Positions 8,887 to 17,251 are shown, counted from the first letter of the stretch. The stretch is DNA of 63,587 bases from JAYEIA01 sp964472505 (GCA_964472505.1 CAYYQW010000016.1:1-63587), one strand, 5' to 3'. Notes: generated by a model from the letters alone, not told the origin. Made by a program: numbers and translations.

Positions 8887-8894
8887 CAAATTTA
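8887..8894 (-). promoter_or_regulatory. Candidate -7 element of the MCP gene
   Basis: CAAATTTA on the plus strand reads TAAATTTG on the minus strand, an exact TAnnTTTG match 55 bp upstream of the MCP start. No -33 TTG at the usual 19-20 bp spacing is visible, so support is limited. Confidence 0.4.
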
Positions 8895-8987
8895 AAAATA
8901 TTATTATACAATCCCTATCCTTTTTTATGAATGTCACTAATAAAACAGTGAATAGTAAATTCTGTGGTTTGAATTCCTGCCTTTCCG

Positions 8988-9021
8988 GTTCGGAACTTCT
9001 TCTTAGATATTTATATATTTG
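8988..9021 (+). promoter_or_regulatory. umuDC promoter with adjacent short palindrome
   Basis: TATATTTG at 9014-9021 matches the -7 consensus and lies 16 bp before ATG 9038. No standard -33 box is present. In its place, around 8988-8996, is the palindrome GTTC-G-GAAC, which could be an operator for damage-dependent control. The operator role is inference. Confidence 0.5.
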
Positions 9022-9037
9022 TAAAAAAATTGCATAA

Positions 9038-9511
9038 ATGGAACTCAAAGTAACAAAGCTGAGCCTTGACAAGCTCAATGAAAAATATGAGCTTAAATTA
9101 TTTGCACCGAAACAATCCGATAAAGCTCACCCGGTAGCAGAATCTTCTGTTTCGGCCGGTTTTCCGGCTTATGCCGAAAATTTCAAAACCGACCCAATCT
9201 CTATCGACCGTTTTTTAATTAACCGCCCCGAAAGCTCGTTTATACTGAAAGTACAAGGAGAAAGCATGCTGGATGCCGGTATTTTTCCGGATGCCTACAT
9301 TGTGGCGGATACCTCATTGACCCCTATCGATAATCGCATTGTGCTGGTTCGCTTAGAAGATGAATTTTTGGTAAAACGCATTCGTATTTTTGACAATTAC
9401 GCCATACTGAAAGCCGAAAACAGTTTACGAAATTATCCGAACATTCGAATTGACTCTTCGGCAGATTTTGAAATTTGGGGAACCGTAATCGGAACATTTC
9501 AGAAGCTATGA
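9038..9511 (+). CDS. umuD: UmuD-like S24 self-cleaving subunit of error-prone polymerase V
   Basis: The 157-residue protein has the LexA/UmuD self-cleavage layout. Ala40-Gly41 in SAGFPA is the scissile bond, Ser76 in GESML is the nucleophile and Lys113 in FLVKRI is the general base. The N-terminal arm is short with no winged helix, which separates it from LexA. In the family, RecA-stimulated cleavage gives UmuD', which activates UmuC. The stop overlaps the umuC start (ATGA), so the two are translationally coupled. Confidence 0.92.
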   Translation: MELKVTKLSLDKLNEKYELKLFAPKQSDKAHPVAESSVSAGFPAYAENFKTDPISIDRFLINRPESSFILKVQGESMLDAGIFPDAYIVADTSLTPIDNRIVLVRLEDEFLVKRIRIFDNYAILKAENSLRNYPNIRIDSSADFEIWGTVIGTFQKL

Positions 9512-10809
9512 AAACTAAACACTTCCTGCTGATAGATTGTAACAGCTTTTATGCATCGGCCGAAAAGATATTTCGTCCGGAATTGCGTAACAGCCCGGTA
9601 GTTGTATTATCGAATAACGACGGAATTATTGTTGCCCTTTCGGCGGAAGCCAAAACAATCGGTTTAAAACGCGGCGATGCTATATTTAAAGTAAACGATA
9701 TTATAAAAAAGCATCAAGTGGCTGTTTTTTCCTCCAACTATGTATTTTATTATGATATTTCTCGCCGAATTGAAGCTGTTGTAAAACGCTTTTTTCCGAA
9801 AACCGAGAAATACTCCATAGACGAATTTTTTACCGAGCACAACAGCGAGGAATCTGCCGAGAGCATAAAAGCTGAAGCCCGAAAGCTAAAAGAAAGCATT
9901 ATGCGGGAAATCAAAATGCCCGTATCGATAGGCATAGCGCCAAGCAAAACGCTTGCAAAGGTGATGAACCACTACGCAAAAAAGGACGGTCGCTACAAAG
10001 GTGTGGCCATGCTAAAAAACCGGCAACAAATTCCAAAAGCTTTAAACAATTTCGATATAAGTAACATTTGGGGAATTGGCCGGCGACACAGTGAAAAGCT
10101 GAGAACTTTCGGTATTAATACAGCTTTGGAATTTAGCCGGATGAACGATCATTGGGTCAGAAAGCATTTTACGGTTGTGGGCCTAAGAACAGTCAAGGAA
10201 TTAAGAGGCGAAGCATGCATAAGCATGGAATACACCCGTGCCGATAAGAAAAATATTATGTGCTCGCGCTCATTCGGGACCGGCATTTCGGTAAAAGAAG
10301 ATATGAAAGCAGCCATAGCGGACTATGTGCAGGAAGTTGCCGAAAAACTTCGCGAACAAAAATCGGTATGCAAAAGCCTGTCGGTATTTTTGCTGACTAA
10401 TCCCTACAAATCCAACGAAAGGCAATACCGTAACTCCATAAGCTTAGAACTGCCTTTTGCAGCCAATGATAACATGAGCTTGCAACATATTGCATTTCTG
10501 GGTTTAGAGAAAATATTTAGACCCGGATATACATACAAAAAAGCCGGAGTTGCCGTTTTTGACTTGTTTTCATCCGAGCATCTTCAATATACGCTGTGGG
10601 ATGACACTAAAACCATTTACAAACGCCGCATGCTTTTCAATAAAATTGATTTTATAAATACAAGCCTCGGGAAAATAAAATTTGCCGTTCAAAAAGAAGG
10701 CGGCAAACACCAAATAAAAAGCGAGTATAAATCGCCGGAATACACGACGAGAATCAATGAAGTACCAAAAATAGATATGGATAAAAACCTGCCAACAGAC
10801 AAATCATAG
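9508..10809 (+). CDS. umuC: UmuC-like Y-family DNA polymerase (Pol V catalytic subunit)
   Basis: The 433-residue protein shows Y-family palm and finger motifs. LLIDCNSFYASAEKIF (about 7-22) supplies the first acidic residue and steric gate, LSNNDGIIVALS follows, and YSIDEFF (about 103-109) holds the catalytic Asp-Glu pair. IGIAPSKTLAKVMNHYAKK and the helix-hairpin-helix NIWGIGRRHSEKL follow. The C-terminus has the UmuC-type extension. It bypasses DNA lesions with low fidelity together with UmuD'. ATG 9508 overlaps the umuD stop; a TTG further upstream lies inside umuD and is not needed. The 3' end overlaps the convergent glycosylase gene by 6 bp. Confidence 0.93.
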   Translation: MKTKHFLLIDCNSFYASAEKIFRPELRNSPVVVLSNNDGIIVALSAEAKTIGLKRGDAIFKVNDIIKKHQVAVFSSNYVFYYDISRRIEAVVKRFFPKTEKYSIDEFFTEHNSEESAESIKAEARKLKESIMREIKMPVSIGIAPSKTLAKVMNHYAKKDGRYKGVAMLKNRQQIPKALNNFDISNIWGIGRRHSEKLRTFGINTALEFSRMNDHWVRKHFTVVGLRTVKELRGEACISMEYTRADKKNIMCSRSFGTGISVKEDMKAAIADYVQEVAEKLREQKSVCKSLSVFLLTNPYKSNERQYRNSISLELPFAANDNMSLQHIAFLGLEKIFRPGYTYKKAGVAVFDLFSSEHLQYTLWDDTKTIYKRRMLFNKIDFINTSLGKIKFAVQKEGGKHQIKSEYKSPEYTTRINEVPKIDMDKNLPTDKS

Positions 10810-11319
10810 CTCAGGCAAATGCTTTTTGTATTCAAGTGCTTTGGCTTCTATGCGCATGCGTGCAAAGGCCGGCGAAGGAGACGGCAAAACTATTAAACCT
10901 GTTTTTTGGGGTACTTCAAAGTGTTCTAAAAATTTACGATAAACCCCTTTCCCGGTGAACAGAATCCGGTCAATCGCATGGTAAGCCAATATTTCATCTA
11001 CAATTGCGGTATTATAAATAATATTTGTCAAATTGCTGTCGGCATTGGTATTAACACGCCTTTGGCAAGACAGAATTATATCGGAAAGGGCAATTCCAAG
11101 TATAGAAAAAAGGGCTTCTTTATCTGCTCTTGTCGGTAAATTTACAGCGTAAACTAATTCAATAATTTTCCAAAACTGATTATATTTTGAACCGTAATAC
11201 CAATCATCAGGCGGAGTTTCCTGCGTTGATTTTCTGCCCGGAAAACTGCCGAGTATAAGATACCGGCTTTTCGGCGGTACAAAAGGTTCAAAAGGATGTT
11301 TCTCTATCATCTTGCTCAT
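10804..11319 (-). CDS. Uracil-DNA-glycosylase superfamily protein
   Basis: The 171-residue protein has a UDG-fold core: LILGSFPGRKS near the N-terminus (the UDG motif-1 position), DDWYYGSKYNQFWKIIE, and a C-terminal VLPSPSPAFAR resembling the HPSP loop of the superfamily. It probably excises damaged or mismatched bases, but the exact subfamily and substrate are uncertain because the canonical catalytic Asp motif is not obvious. It converges on umuC, overlapping by 6 bp, so it is not in that operon although both are DNA-repair functions. Confidence 0.72.
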   Translation of the reverse strand: MSKMIEKHPFEPFVPPKSRYLILGSFPGRKSTQETPPDDWYYGSKYNQFWKIIELVYAVNLPTRADKEALFSILGIALSDIILSCQRRVNTNADSNLTNIIYNTAIVDEILAYHAIDRILFTGKGVYRKFLEHFEVPQKTGLIVLPSPSPAFARMRIEAKALEYKKHLPEL

Positions 11320-11393
11320 TTCTTAAATGCATACAGCCTAAAAAACTAAAGCATTAAATTCTGCTACTACTAACTAACTAATAATTAACAACC

Positions 11394-11419
11394 GCTTCGA
11401 GGGTCTTCGACCGCTCGAA
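11394..11419. repeat. Nested hairpin
   Basis: CTTCGAG (11394-11400) pairs with CTCGAAG (11413-11419). Nested inside, GGTC (11401-11404) pairs with GACC (11408-11411) around TTC. It lies in the 279-bp gap between the glycosylase and DUF2252 genes. No T-run follows on the strand where the glycosylase is made, so it is not a clear terminator and may be an extragenic palindrome. Confidence 0.5.
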
Positions 11420-11567
11420 GGGTTTTTAGACCGAACTCTTTAATGATAAGCTAAGATACACGAAAACTTTATACATTCAAAAATCAACAACCCACAAATG
11501 CAAACGAATCAGGTCTGAATGCTGAACACCAGAAACATAAAAGTTAGATATTCCGTTTTTAATTTAT

Positions 11568-11575
11568 TAGTTTTG
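11568..11575 (+). promoter_or_regulatory. Candidate -7 element of the DUF2252 gene
   Basis: TAGTTTTG matches TAnnTTTG and lies 23 bp before ATG 11599. The -33 region is weak (TTA near 11544-11546). Confidence 0.45.
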
Positions 11576-11598
11576 GGATAAACGTAAATAAAAAGACA

Positions 11599-12867
11599 AT
11601 GCCGCAACGGAATAAACGCGTACTCGAAGAAATTAGAAAAAACAATGCTTCACTCACAACTGAAAACAAAGCCGTAAAATATGAAAAAATGTCAGAGTCG
11701 GCTTTCCGCTTTTATCGGGGTACAAGTCATTTATTTTGGATGGATTTATACAACAGCCCGGATTTAAGAAATTTTGAAAGCGAACACGGCAAAACATGGA
11801 TAGCCGGCGATTTGCATGCCTGTAATATCGGAATATTTGATAATGCTTTGGGCGAAATTGTATTCGATATCAATGACTTTGACGAAGCCATGATACATGA
11901 TTTCCAATACGATTTATGGCGCATGGCTGCAAGCATTGGTTTGGTTGCAAGAGAATGCCTGAAAATATCGCAAAAAAAAGAAGCAAAACTGATAGGGCGC
12001 TTCATAAAACACTATCTGAAACAGATTCATAAATACCGAGACAACAACGATGCGCTCATTACAAATTTCACACAGCACAATACGAAAAGCCTTTTAGAAA
12101 AACGCCTCAAAGACGCCAAAAAAGATGCCGGGCCGGAAGATATGCTTGAAACTTGGACTTGCATTGAAGACGGTAAGCGAAAATTTGATTTTGAAAATGA
12201 AAAACTCAAAAAAACGGATGCCGACAAAAGCCGCGAAATTGCTTCAGCCCTTCCACAATACGGCGAAACTTTGAGCGGACAATTAAATTTTGACAAGAAA
12301 TACTTCACTGTAAAAGATACGGCACAGCGCCTCTACGCAGGCACCGGCTCATTAGGAACCAAACGTTATTACATTCTGATTCAGGGTGCATCGGAAGACA
12401 ATAATACCGACCGCATTTTGGATTTGAAACTTCAAAGCAAGCCGCCGATATATTATTATATGAATACCAATGAAAAGCAAGCATTTGACAAGTGTTTCCC
12501 TTCGCAGGGAGAGCGTTTTATTGAAGCCAACAATGCCTTAAATCTGCATGCCGACAATCATTTGGGTTATATAATCCTAAGCGAAGGAATATTTGCCGTA
12601 AAGCAGCGCCCGCCGCATAAAGCTGATTTTCAATATGAAAAAATATCCAAAAAGAAACACTTAAAGAAGCAGTGCAAACAATGGGGAAAAGTAATTGCCA
12701 CGGCTCACGCAAGAGCCGCCGGCAGCTTCTTTAAAAATGAAATAAGCAAAATATATGAAAATCAATTAGATGATTTTCAGGAACTTGCCGTGCGTGTTTC
12801 GCAAAACTATACCGGTAGGGTAATTGAAGATTATGAGTTGTTCATAGCGCATAAAGAAAATCTGTAA
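11599..12867 (+). CDS. DUF2252 family protein
   Basis: The 422-residue protein has the hallmark DUF2252 segments: FRFYRGTSHLFWMDL (about 37-51), WIAGDLHACNIGIF (about 71-84), FDINDFDEAMIHDFQYDLWRMAAS, and a late RAAGSFF. The HxxN and DxND-like residues resemble the catalytic and metal loops of kinase-like phosphotransferases, and I infer such a fold; no reaction is established for the family. It is a single-gene unit, followed by a hairpin-bearing gap before the toxin-antitoxin pair. Its length is typical for the family. Confidence 0.85.
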   Translation: MPQRNKRVLEEIRKNNASLTTENKAVKYEKMSESAFRFYRGTSHLFWMDLYNSPDLRNFESEHGKTWIAGDLHACNIGIFDNALGEIVFDINDFDEAMIHDFQYDLWRMAASIGLVARECLKISQKKEAKLIGRFIKHYLKQIHKYRDNNDALITNFTQHNTKSLLEKRLKDAKKDAGPEDMLETWTCIEDGKRKFDFENEKLKKTDADKSREIASALPQYGETLSGQLNFDKKYFTVKDTAQRLYAGTGSLGTKRYYILIQGASEDNNTDRILDLKLQSKPPIYYYMNTNEKQAFDKCFPSQGERFIEANNALNLHADNHLGYIILSEGIFAVKQRPPHKADFQYEKISKKKHLKKQCKQWGKVIATAHARAAGSFFKNEISKIYENQLDDFQELAVRVSQNYTGRVIEDYELFIAHKENL

Positions 12868-12916
12868 AGATAGGGAAGGCTTGCAGCAGCTCTATAATTC
12901 TATAGAAACACTGCGC

Positions 12917-12940
12917 GTGTCAGGTGTTTTCACCTGACAC
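12917..12940. repeat. Perfect 10-bp hairpin with TTTT loop
   Basis: GTGTCAGGTG (12917-12926) and CACCTGACAC (12931-12940) pair perfectly around TTTT. No U-tract follows, so this is not a standard terminator. On the opposite strand its core reads GGTG-AAAA-CACC, identical to the core of the hairpin at 20615-20634. A 13-mer TGCGGTGAAAACA (12964-12976) just downstream also recurs at 20617-20629. Both sites look like members of one extragenic hairpin family. Confidence 0.6.
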
Positions 12941-13090
12941 AAAACAGTAGCTTTTAAACGCCCTGCGGTGAAAACATAATTTTCTGCCAAATACCGGGTA
13001 AAGATTGCGAACCGCAAATTTATAAAAACACAAAAGCTTAAAAATAGGCATATCAGTCAGCCCCGGGCTGTTACAATGCATTAGAAAAAC

Positions 13091-13121
13091 TTGTTTTGTA
13101 CGATAAAATGCCGTACATTTG
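13091..13121 (+). promoter_or_regulatory. Toxin-antitoxin promoter with overlapping operator palindrome
   Basis: TTG (13091-13093) is followed after 20 bp by TACATTTG (13114-13121), a full promoter match 14 bp before ATG 13135. An inverted repeat, TGTACG (13097-13102) and CGTACA (13112-13117) with a 9-bp spacer, fills the spacer and enters the -7 element. This placement fits autorepression by the antitoxin or the toxin-antitoxin complex, as known for TacAT systems. Confidence 0.7.
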
Positions 13122-13134
13122 TAAAAAAGTAATT

Positions 13135-13422
13135 ATGAAAACACAATCAAAAAAAGATGAGAGAATTGAGATAAGAATATCTTCTTATGATAAACAAATT
13201 TTTCAAAAAGCTCAAAAGTTAAGCGGAGATAACTCATTTAGCAGCTTTATTGTTCGGATTGTAAAAAAGCAAGCTGAAAAAATTGTGGCAGAGAATGACA
13301 GAATTATCGCAAGCCAAAGAGACCGAGATATTTTCTTTAAAGCTGTGTTCGGAGACAAAACGCCAAATTCGAATTTAATTAAAGCGGCTAAAAAGTATAA
13401 ATCTCAAACAGACTCATTGTGA
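13135..13422 (+). CDS. DUF1778/TacA-like antitoxin
   Basis: The 95-residue protein starts with a ribbon-helix-helix region (DERIEIRISSYDKQIFQKAQKLSG, with SFSSFIVRIVKKQAE) followed by a long charged helix and a flexible tail, as in DUF1778/TacA antitoxins. These bind DNA with the N-terminus and neutralise a GNAT toxin with the C-terminus. ATG 13135 is chosen because the upstream in-frame ATG at 13096 would lie inside the promoter and palindrome. The stop overlaps the toxin start by 4 bp (GTGA), the usual order and coupling of such pairs. Confidence 0.88.
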   Translation: MKTQSKKDERIEIRISSYDKQIFQKAQKLSGDNSFSSFIVRIVKKQAEKIVAENDRIIASQRDRDIFFKAVFGDKTPNSNLIKAAKKYKSQTDSL

Positions 13423-13910
13423 AAATTCAGCTCTTAGAAAAGTCGCATAACAGAAAAGACTTTAGCTGCGAAGAAAATTCATTAACCGAGTATATAAAGA
13501 AACAAGTTAGCCAAGACATTCGAAAAAGGCTTGCAAGTTGTTTTGCAGCTCTTGACGATGAGCAAAATGTAATTGGTTACTATACTTTAACCAGTGAAAG
13601 TCTTGGCAGAGAATTAATTCCGGACAAATACAAAAAAAAAGTACCCGAAAACTACAACGCACCGGTGATATTATTAGGAAGACTTGCGCGTGATATTAAA
13701 GCAAAAGGAACCGGGCTTGGAGAACATCTGCTTTTAGATGCATTATTCAGGAGTTACAAATTGTCGAATGAAAGTATTGGAGCAATGGCCGTAGTTGTTG
13801 ACCCAATTAACAAAAAAGCTGTTGAGTTTTATAAGAAATATGGTTTTGAACAACTGCCGGACAGTAAAAAAATGTTTCTTCCAATGCAAACAATCGGAAA
13901 AATAATATAA
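13419..13910 (+). CDS. GNAT acetyltransferase toxin, TacT-like
   Basis: The 163-residue protein has a GNAT fold: FAALDDEQNVIGYYTLTSESL (strands 2-4), VILLGRLARDIKAKGTGLGEHLLLDAL with the Q/R-x-x-G-x-G/A acetyl-CoA loop (here KGTGLG), and AMAVVVDPINKKAVEFYKKYGFEQL in the C-terminal part. Paired with a DUF1778 antitoxin, this is the TacAT type, in which the toxin acetylates the amino group of charged tRNAs and blocks translation. Which tRNA it would target is unknown. GTG 13419 overlaps the antitoxin stop. No frame damage is visible, so the pair looks intact. Confidence 0.87.
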   Translation: MKIQLLEKSHNRKDFSCEENSLTEYIKKQVSQDIRKRLASCFAALDDEQNVIGYYTLTSESLGRELIPDKYKKKVPENYNAPVILLGRLARDIKAKGTGLGEHLLLDALFRSYKLSNESIGAMAVVVDPINKKAVEFYKKYGFEQLPDSKKMFLPMQTIGKII

Positions 13911-14194
13911 AAAATGAATATTTGCATTTATCTCCACTATCGTCTCAAGTCGATGACTATCAAACAATTACATATATTTGTAATCTTTGCAATGGTTCGT
14001 TAAACTTTGCCAAAGTTGCAGTTTGCAAACTGTAATAAAGCTATTAATCAACACTATAAGTGAAATAGATAAACTTTGGCAAAGTTCTCATTTTCAGCCT
14101 AATGAAAAAGCATAACGAACTATTACTTTGGTCACATTCGGATAATTATATATAAAAATATCAGCACAATAATCTATATGCAGACCAAATAAAT
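13911..14194. repeat. Intergenic region with repeated palindromes
   Basis: AACTTTG-C-CAAAGTT (14003-14017) and AACTTTG-G-CAAAGTT (14072-14086) are perfect 15-nt palindromes 69 bp apart. AGTTTGCAAACT (14020-14031) lies between them. The 18-mer from 13990 to 14007 (CAATGGTTCGTTAAACTT) recurs exactly at 63467-63484. No gene is seen in this gap. Confidence 0.6.
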
Positions 14195-14704
14195 CTATAA
14201 TTTAAAAGAAACTCCAAATTTTCCTTCATTGAAAACGCTTCCGCCGCCAATTTCCAAATTTATACCGAAACGGTCATTAAAATAATATCGACCGCCGATT
14301 TGGGCACCCAGACGCAAACCTGAAAACTCAGTACCGGGGTAATAGTCGGGTGAAGAGCGTGCAAAAAAACCGATATTCAAACCGGCATAAACATTCCACT
14401 CCGGCGGAAGTTTAAACAAGGTATTGAAATGGTAATTGCCGTTACCTATAAAACCAATGATTTGATGAAAATAGTAATCATCTTTAAATTTCTCATTATA
14501 AGCACGAAAAGAAATTTCACCGCCAACGGTAATATCCGGATGCACGCCAAAATCAAGACCCACATATACCGGTAAACCTCTGTCGGAAAAACCCAAACCG
14601 GCGTTCAACTGTTTTTCTCCCGGACCCACAGGCCCTTGCGCATTCACGCTTGAAATTGAAAAAATGATTGCAATTATAAACAGAAAGCTAATTATATGTT
14701 TCAT
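14195..14704 (-). CDS. Small outer-membrane beta-barrel protein
   Basis: The 169-residue protein has a clear signal peptide (MKHIISFLFIIAIIFSISSVNAQ) and then alternating aromatic and Gly strands (LNAGLGFSDRGLPVYVGLDFG, WNVYAGLNIGFFA, GRYYFNDRFGINLEIGGG). It ends in GVSFKL, consistent with an 8-stranded porin-like barrel. The function is unknown. Its neighbour on the same strand, ending upstream at 14757, is of the same general type, and a 52-bp gap suggests co-transcription. Confidence 0.8.
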   Translation of the reverse strand: MKHIISFLFIIAIIFSISSVNAQGPVGPGEKQLNAGLGFSDRGLPVYVGLDFGVHPDITVGGEISFRAYNEKFKDDYYFHQIIGFIGNGNYHFNTLFKLPPEWNVYAGLNIGFFARSSPDYYPGTEFSGLRLGAQIGGRYYFNDRFGINLEIGGGSVFNEGKFGVSFKL

Positions 14705-14756
14705 GGTATAAGTTTTTTAAAAAATATGCGCAAATATGCGAAAACAAAAAAAATAA

Positions 14757-15203
14757 TCAGAATTTTTGTTTTTTGCCGAAAGCATAGCCAAAACCTAAAC
14801 TTATATATGGCACAACACCAATTACACTGAGCAAAGGTCCGATATGAGCGGTTCCTGTCAAAGGAAAATCAACTCGTTGGTACCGATAGCCGAGAGTCAA
14901 GTACGGACTAACCGGAAAATCCGGATGTCCGTGAATGAGCATTCCCAACCTGCTGTCGAAATGTCCGTTACGCTTTCCTGCTGTAAGCCCTATACCAACA
15001 TTTGCTCCCAATTTTTCAAAAAAAGAGGGCCCTGCATACACAGCAAAATTTGCAGATTGTAAACTATCAGAAAGAAAAAACTCGTATTCGATACCATTGG
15101 GTCTCTGCATCAATGTGGTAATTTTAATATTATGCCGATAGTTTTGCCCGGCAGCAGGAAGCGTAAACCAAAAAATTAGGATAAGAAAAATTGTCTGTTT
15201 CAT
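14757..15203 (-). CDS. Small exported beta-barrel-like protein
   Basis: The 148-residue protein starts with a signal peptide (MKQTIFLILIFWFTLPAAGQ). I chose ATG 15203 because the longer frame adds a non-signal N-terminus in front of it. The mature part has beta-rich stretches (VGIGLTAGKR, YLTLGYRYQRVDF, VPYISLGFGYAFGKK), suggesting an outer-membrane barrel. No family is recognised. It probably shares a transcript with the barrel protein that follows it. Confidence 0.72.
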   Translation of the reverse strand: MKQTIFLILIFWFTLPAAGQNYRHNIKITTLMQRPNGIEYEFFLSDSLQSANFAVYAGPSFFEKLGANVGIGLTAGKRNGHFDSRLGMLIHGHPDFPVSPYLTLGYRYQRVDFPLTGTAHIGPLLSVIGVVPYISLGFGYAFGKKQKF

Positions 15204-15341
15204 ATAAAAAGAATTTTCAAATGTCATAAAAACCATACACCTGATAGAATTAAAAAGCATAATTGCGCATACGACTTAACAAAAATAAACTGTAATAATT
15301 AATATGAGAAATCATTTTCTGATTAAATAAAGATAATATTG

Positions 15342-15349
15342 TATTTTTG
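15342..15349 (+). promoter_or_regulatory. -7 element of the hybrid kinase gene, deciding its start
   Basis: TATTTTTG matches TAnnTTTG. It overlaps the TTG at 15347 that would give the longest reading frame, so translation must begin downstream, at ATG 15374. No clean -33 box is seen. Confidence 0.5.
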
Positions 15350-15373
15350 CAAGATAACCGGCAAGAATTTCAG

Positions 15374-17251
15374 ATGCATCAGTCAAAAAAAAATGAATAC
15401 GCCCTAAATACTTTTCTTCTCACTTTTGAATCGCCAACAAAAGAGAAACAATTCAGAAGACGCTATTATTCAAAATCACTCAAAGCATTTCGCACGGCTT
15501 TCATAACGGTAACTCTTATGTACTCTGCTTTTGGATATTTTGACTTTCTGGTCGCACGCGAAAATATCAGCTATTTTTTTGTTATAAGGTATTTAGTTGT
15601 CTTACCGATACTCAGCGGTGTTCTGCTTTTTTCGTTCAATAAAGCATTCCGAAAATATTGGCAGGGTTTATTGGCATTCAGTTTTATAATTGGCGGAGCC
15701 GGCATAATCCACATGCTGGCAGAAATACCCGAAAACATGTTTTATTACGGCGGTTTATTTTTGGTATTCATGGCCGGTTATTTTTTTATAAAACTAAGGT
15801 TTCTGTATGCAGCCATTTCCGGTATAATTATTTTAATTATGTACAATATAGCTGTTATCTTTTTTGCAAAAGAAACAGCTAATATGAATTATCTGCTGAT
15901 AGGTAACGGCTTTTACTTGTCGGCCAATCTGATTGGGATAATCGCAGCCTATAATATTGAGCTTCTCGAACGAAAAGATTTCATACAGAACAAGCAACTA
16001 AGTGAACGAGAAGCGAGAATAAAAAAAGCCAACCGATACTTAGAGCAAACCGTCAGCGAAAGAACTGAGTCGCTCAAAAGTCGAAATCTTCAATTGGAAA
16101 ATGAAATTCAAAGCCGTAAAGCATTGGAAAGCTACCTGACAAAAACCAAAGAAAAAGCAGAAGAAAGCTCAAGGTTAAAAACCGCTTTTTTAAATAATAT
16201 TTCTCACGAGTTCCATACGCCCATGAACGGCATCATGGGGTTTTCAACACTAATGGCAGAGTCATGCAACTGTGCCGGAAATACATCAAAATATGCCCAA
16301 TATCTAAAACAAAGCTGTGAGCGCTTACTGGAAATTGTGTCGGACACAGTAGAAATATCTAAAATAAAAAGCGGTACGCTCCGACTAATCAAACGCCCGG
16401 AGAATTTCAATGAGATGATTCAGGATTTAGCTGACTATGCGCAAGAAAAAGCACAAAAAAAAGGCTTAGAATTCAACTATTTCCTAAAATTTGAAGATGA
16501 AGAAATAGTTTTCATGCTTGATAAAGAGAAAATTAAGCGCTCACTAAGGCATATCATTGATAATGCCTTAAAATTTACGTCCGAAGGCTATATTTCCATA
16601 GCTTGCATAAAAACAGAAAACAAGCAAATGGAAATTACGGTAAAAGACAGCGGGATAGGCATAAGCGAAAGCATGCAAGAACAAATATTTGAACCTTTCA
16701 GGCAAACCGAAAACCTTATCAGTAAAAACCTCGGAGGCAGTGGCTTGGGATTGACCCTGGCTAAAGCCTACACGGAAATGTCCGGAGGAAGCGTTGATTT
16801 AAAATCTAATCCCGGCGTGGGAACACAAATTACGGTTCGCATACCCATAGACTTAAATGTTGAAAATCAAAGCATTAACATAGAAGGAGAAACTGCTCAT
16901 ATTTTGATTGTCGAAAGTGAAACCGCCCGCATTCAATACCTGACAGAGATTTTGAAAGCAATCGGCATAAAAACAGAAAGTGTTACCGAAGGAGAAAAAG
17001 CCATTAATATCTGCAGAGGCCGAAAAAAAGTGCACTTATTGCTAATAAATCCTGAACTTAAAGGCTTATTAAGCGGATATGAAACCGGCAAGCTAATCAA
17101 GCAATATCGTCCGGAAATACCTATAATTGCTATGATAGAGACAAGCAACACGAAAGAAAAAGAAAAGGTACTCACCCATTTTTTTGACGATTACATTTCT
17201 CTGCCGCTAACGGAAGAAAAAATCTATCGGCTTGCGGAAAAATATTTATAG
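15374..17251 (+). CDS. Hybrid histidine kinase with degenerate receiver domain
   Basis: The 625-residue protein has six hydrophobic helices (about 40-205), a coiled coil, a HisKA domain with SHEFHTPMNG (His278) and an HATPase domain (IIDNALKFT, DSGIGIS, GGSGLGL). A C-terminal receiver-like domain covers about 505-625. In that domain the phospho-acceptor position is Asn559 (LINPEL), the acidic pocket reads VESE, and the conserved Lys is Leu610 (ISLPL). It therefore cannot be phosphorylated in the usual way and probably acts as a binding or regulatory module. No response regulator is adjacent. The start follows from the -7 element upstream. Confidence 0.88.
   Translation: MHQSKKNEYALNTFLLTFESPTKEKQFRRRYYSKSLKAFRTAFITVTLMYSAFGYFDFLVARENISYFFVIRYLVVLPILSGVLLFSFNKAFRKYWQGLLAFSFIIGGAGIIHMLAEIPENMFYYGGLFLVFMAGYFFIKLRFLYAAISGIIILIMYNIAVIFFAKETANMNYLLIGNGFYLSANLIGIIAAYNIELLERKDFIQNKQLSEREARIKKANRYLEQTVSERTESLKSRNLQLENEIQSRKALESYLTKTKEKAEESSRLKTAFLNNISHEFHTPMNGIMGFSTLMAESCNCAGNTSKYAQYLKQSCERLLEIVSDTVEISKIKSGTLRLIKRPENFNEMIQDLADYAQEKAQKKGLEFNYFLKFEDEEIVFMLDKEKIKRSLRHIIDNALKFTSEGYISIACIKTENKQMEITVKDSGIGISESMQEQIFEPFRQTENLISKNLGGSGLGLTLAKAYTEMSGGSVDLKSNPGVGTQITVRIPIDLNVENQSINIEGETAHILIVESETARIQYLTEILKAIGIKTESVTEGEKAINICRGRKKVHLLLINPELKGLLSGYETGKLIKQYRPEIPIIAMIETSNTKEKEKVLTHFFDDYISLPLTEEKIYRLAEKYL

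Noticed and set aside
12917..12940. Intrinsic terminator of the DUF2252 gene
   Set aside because: The hairpin is strong but lacks a U-tract on either side; better described as a repeat.
13096..13134. Upstream ATG for the antitoxin
   Set aside because: It lies within the promoter and operator-like palindrome; ATG 13135 gives the normal family length.
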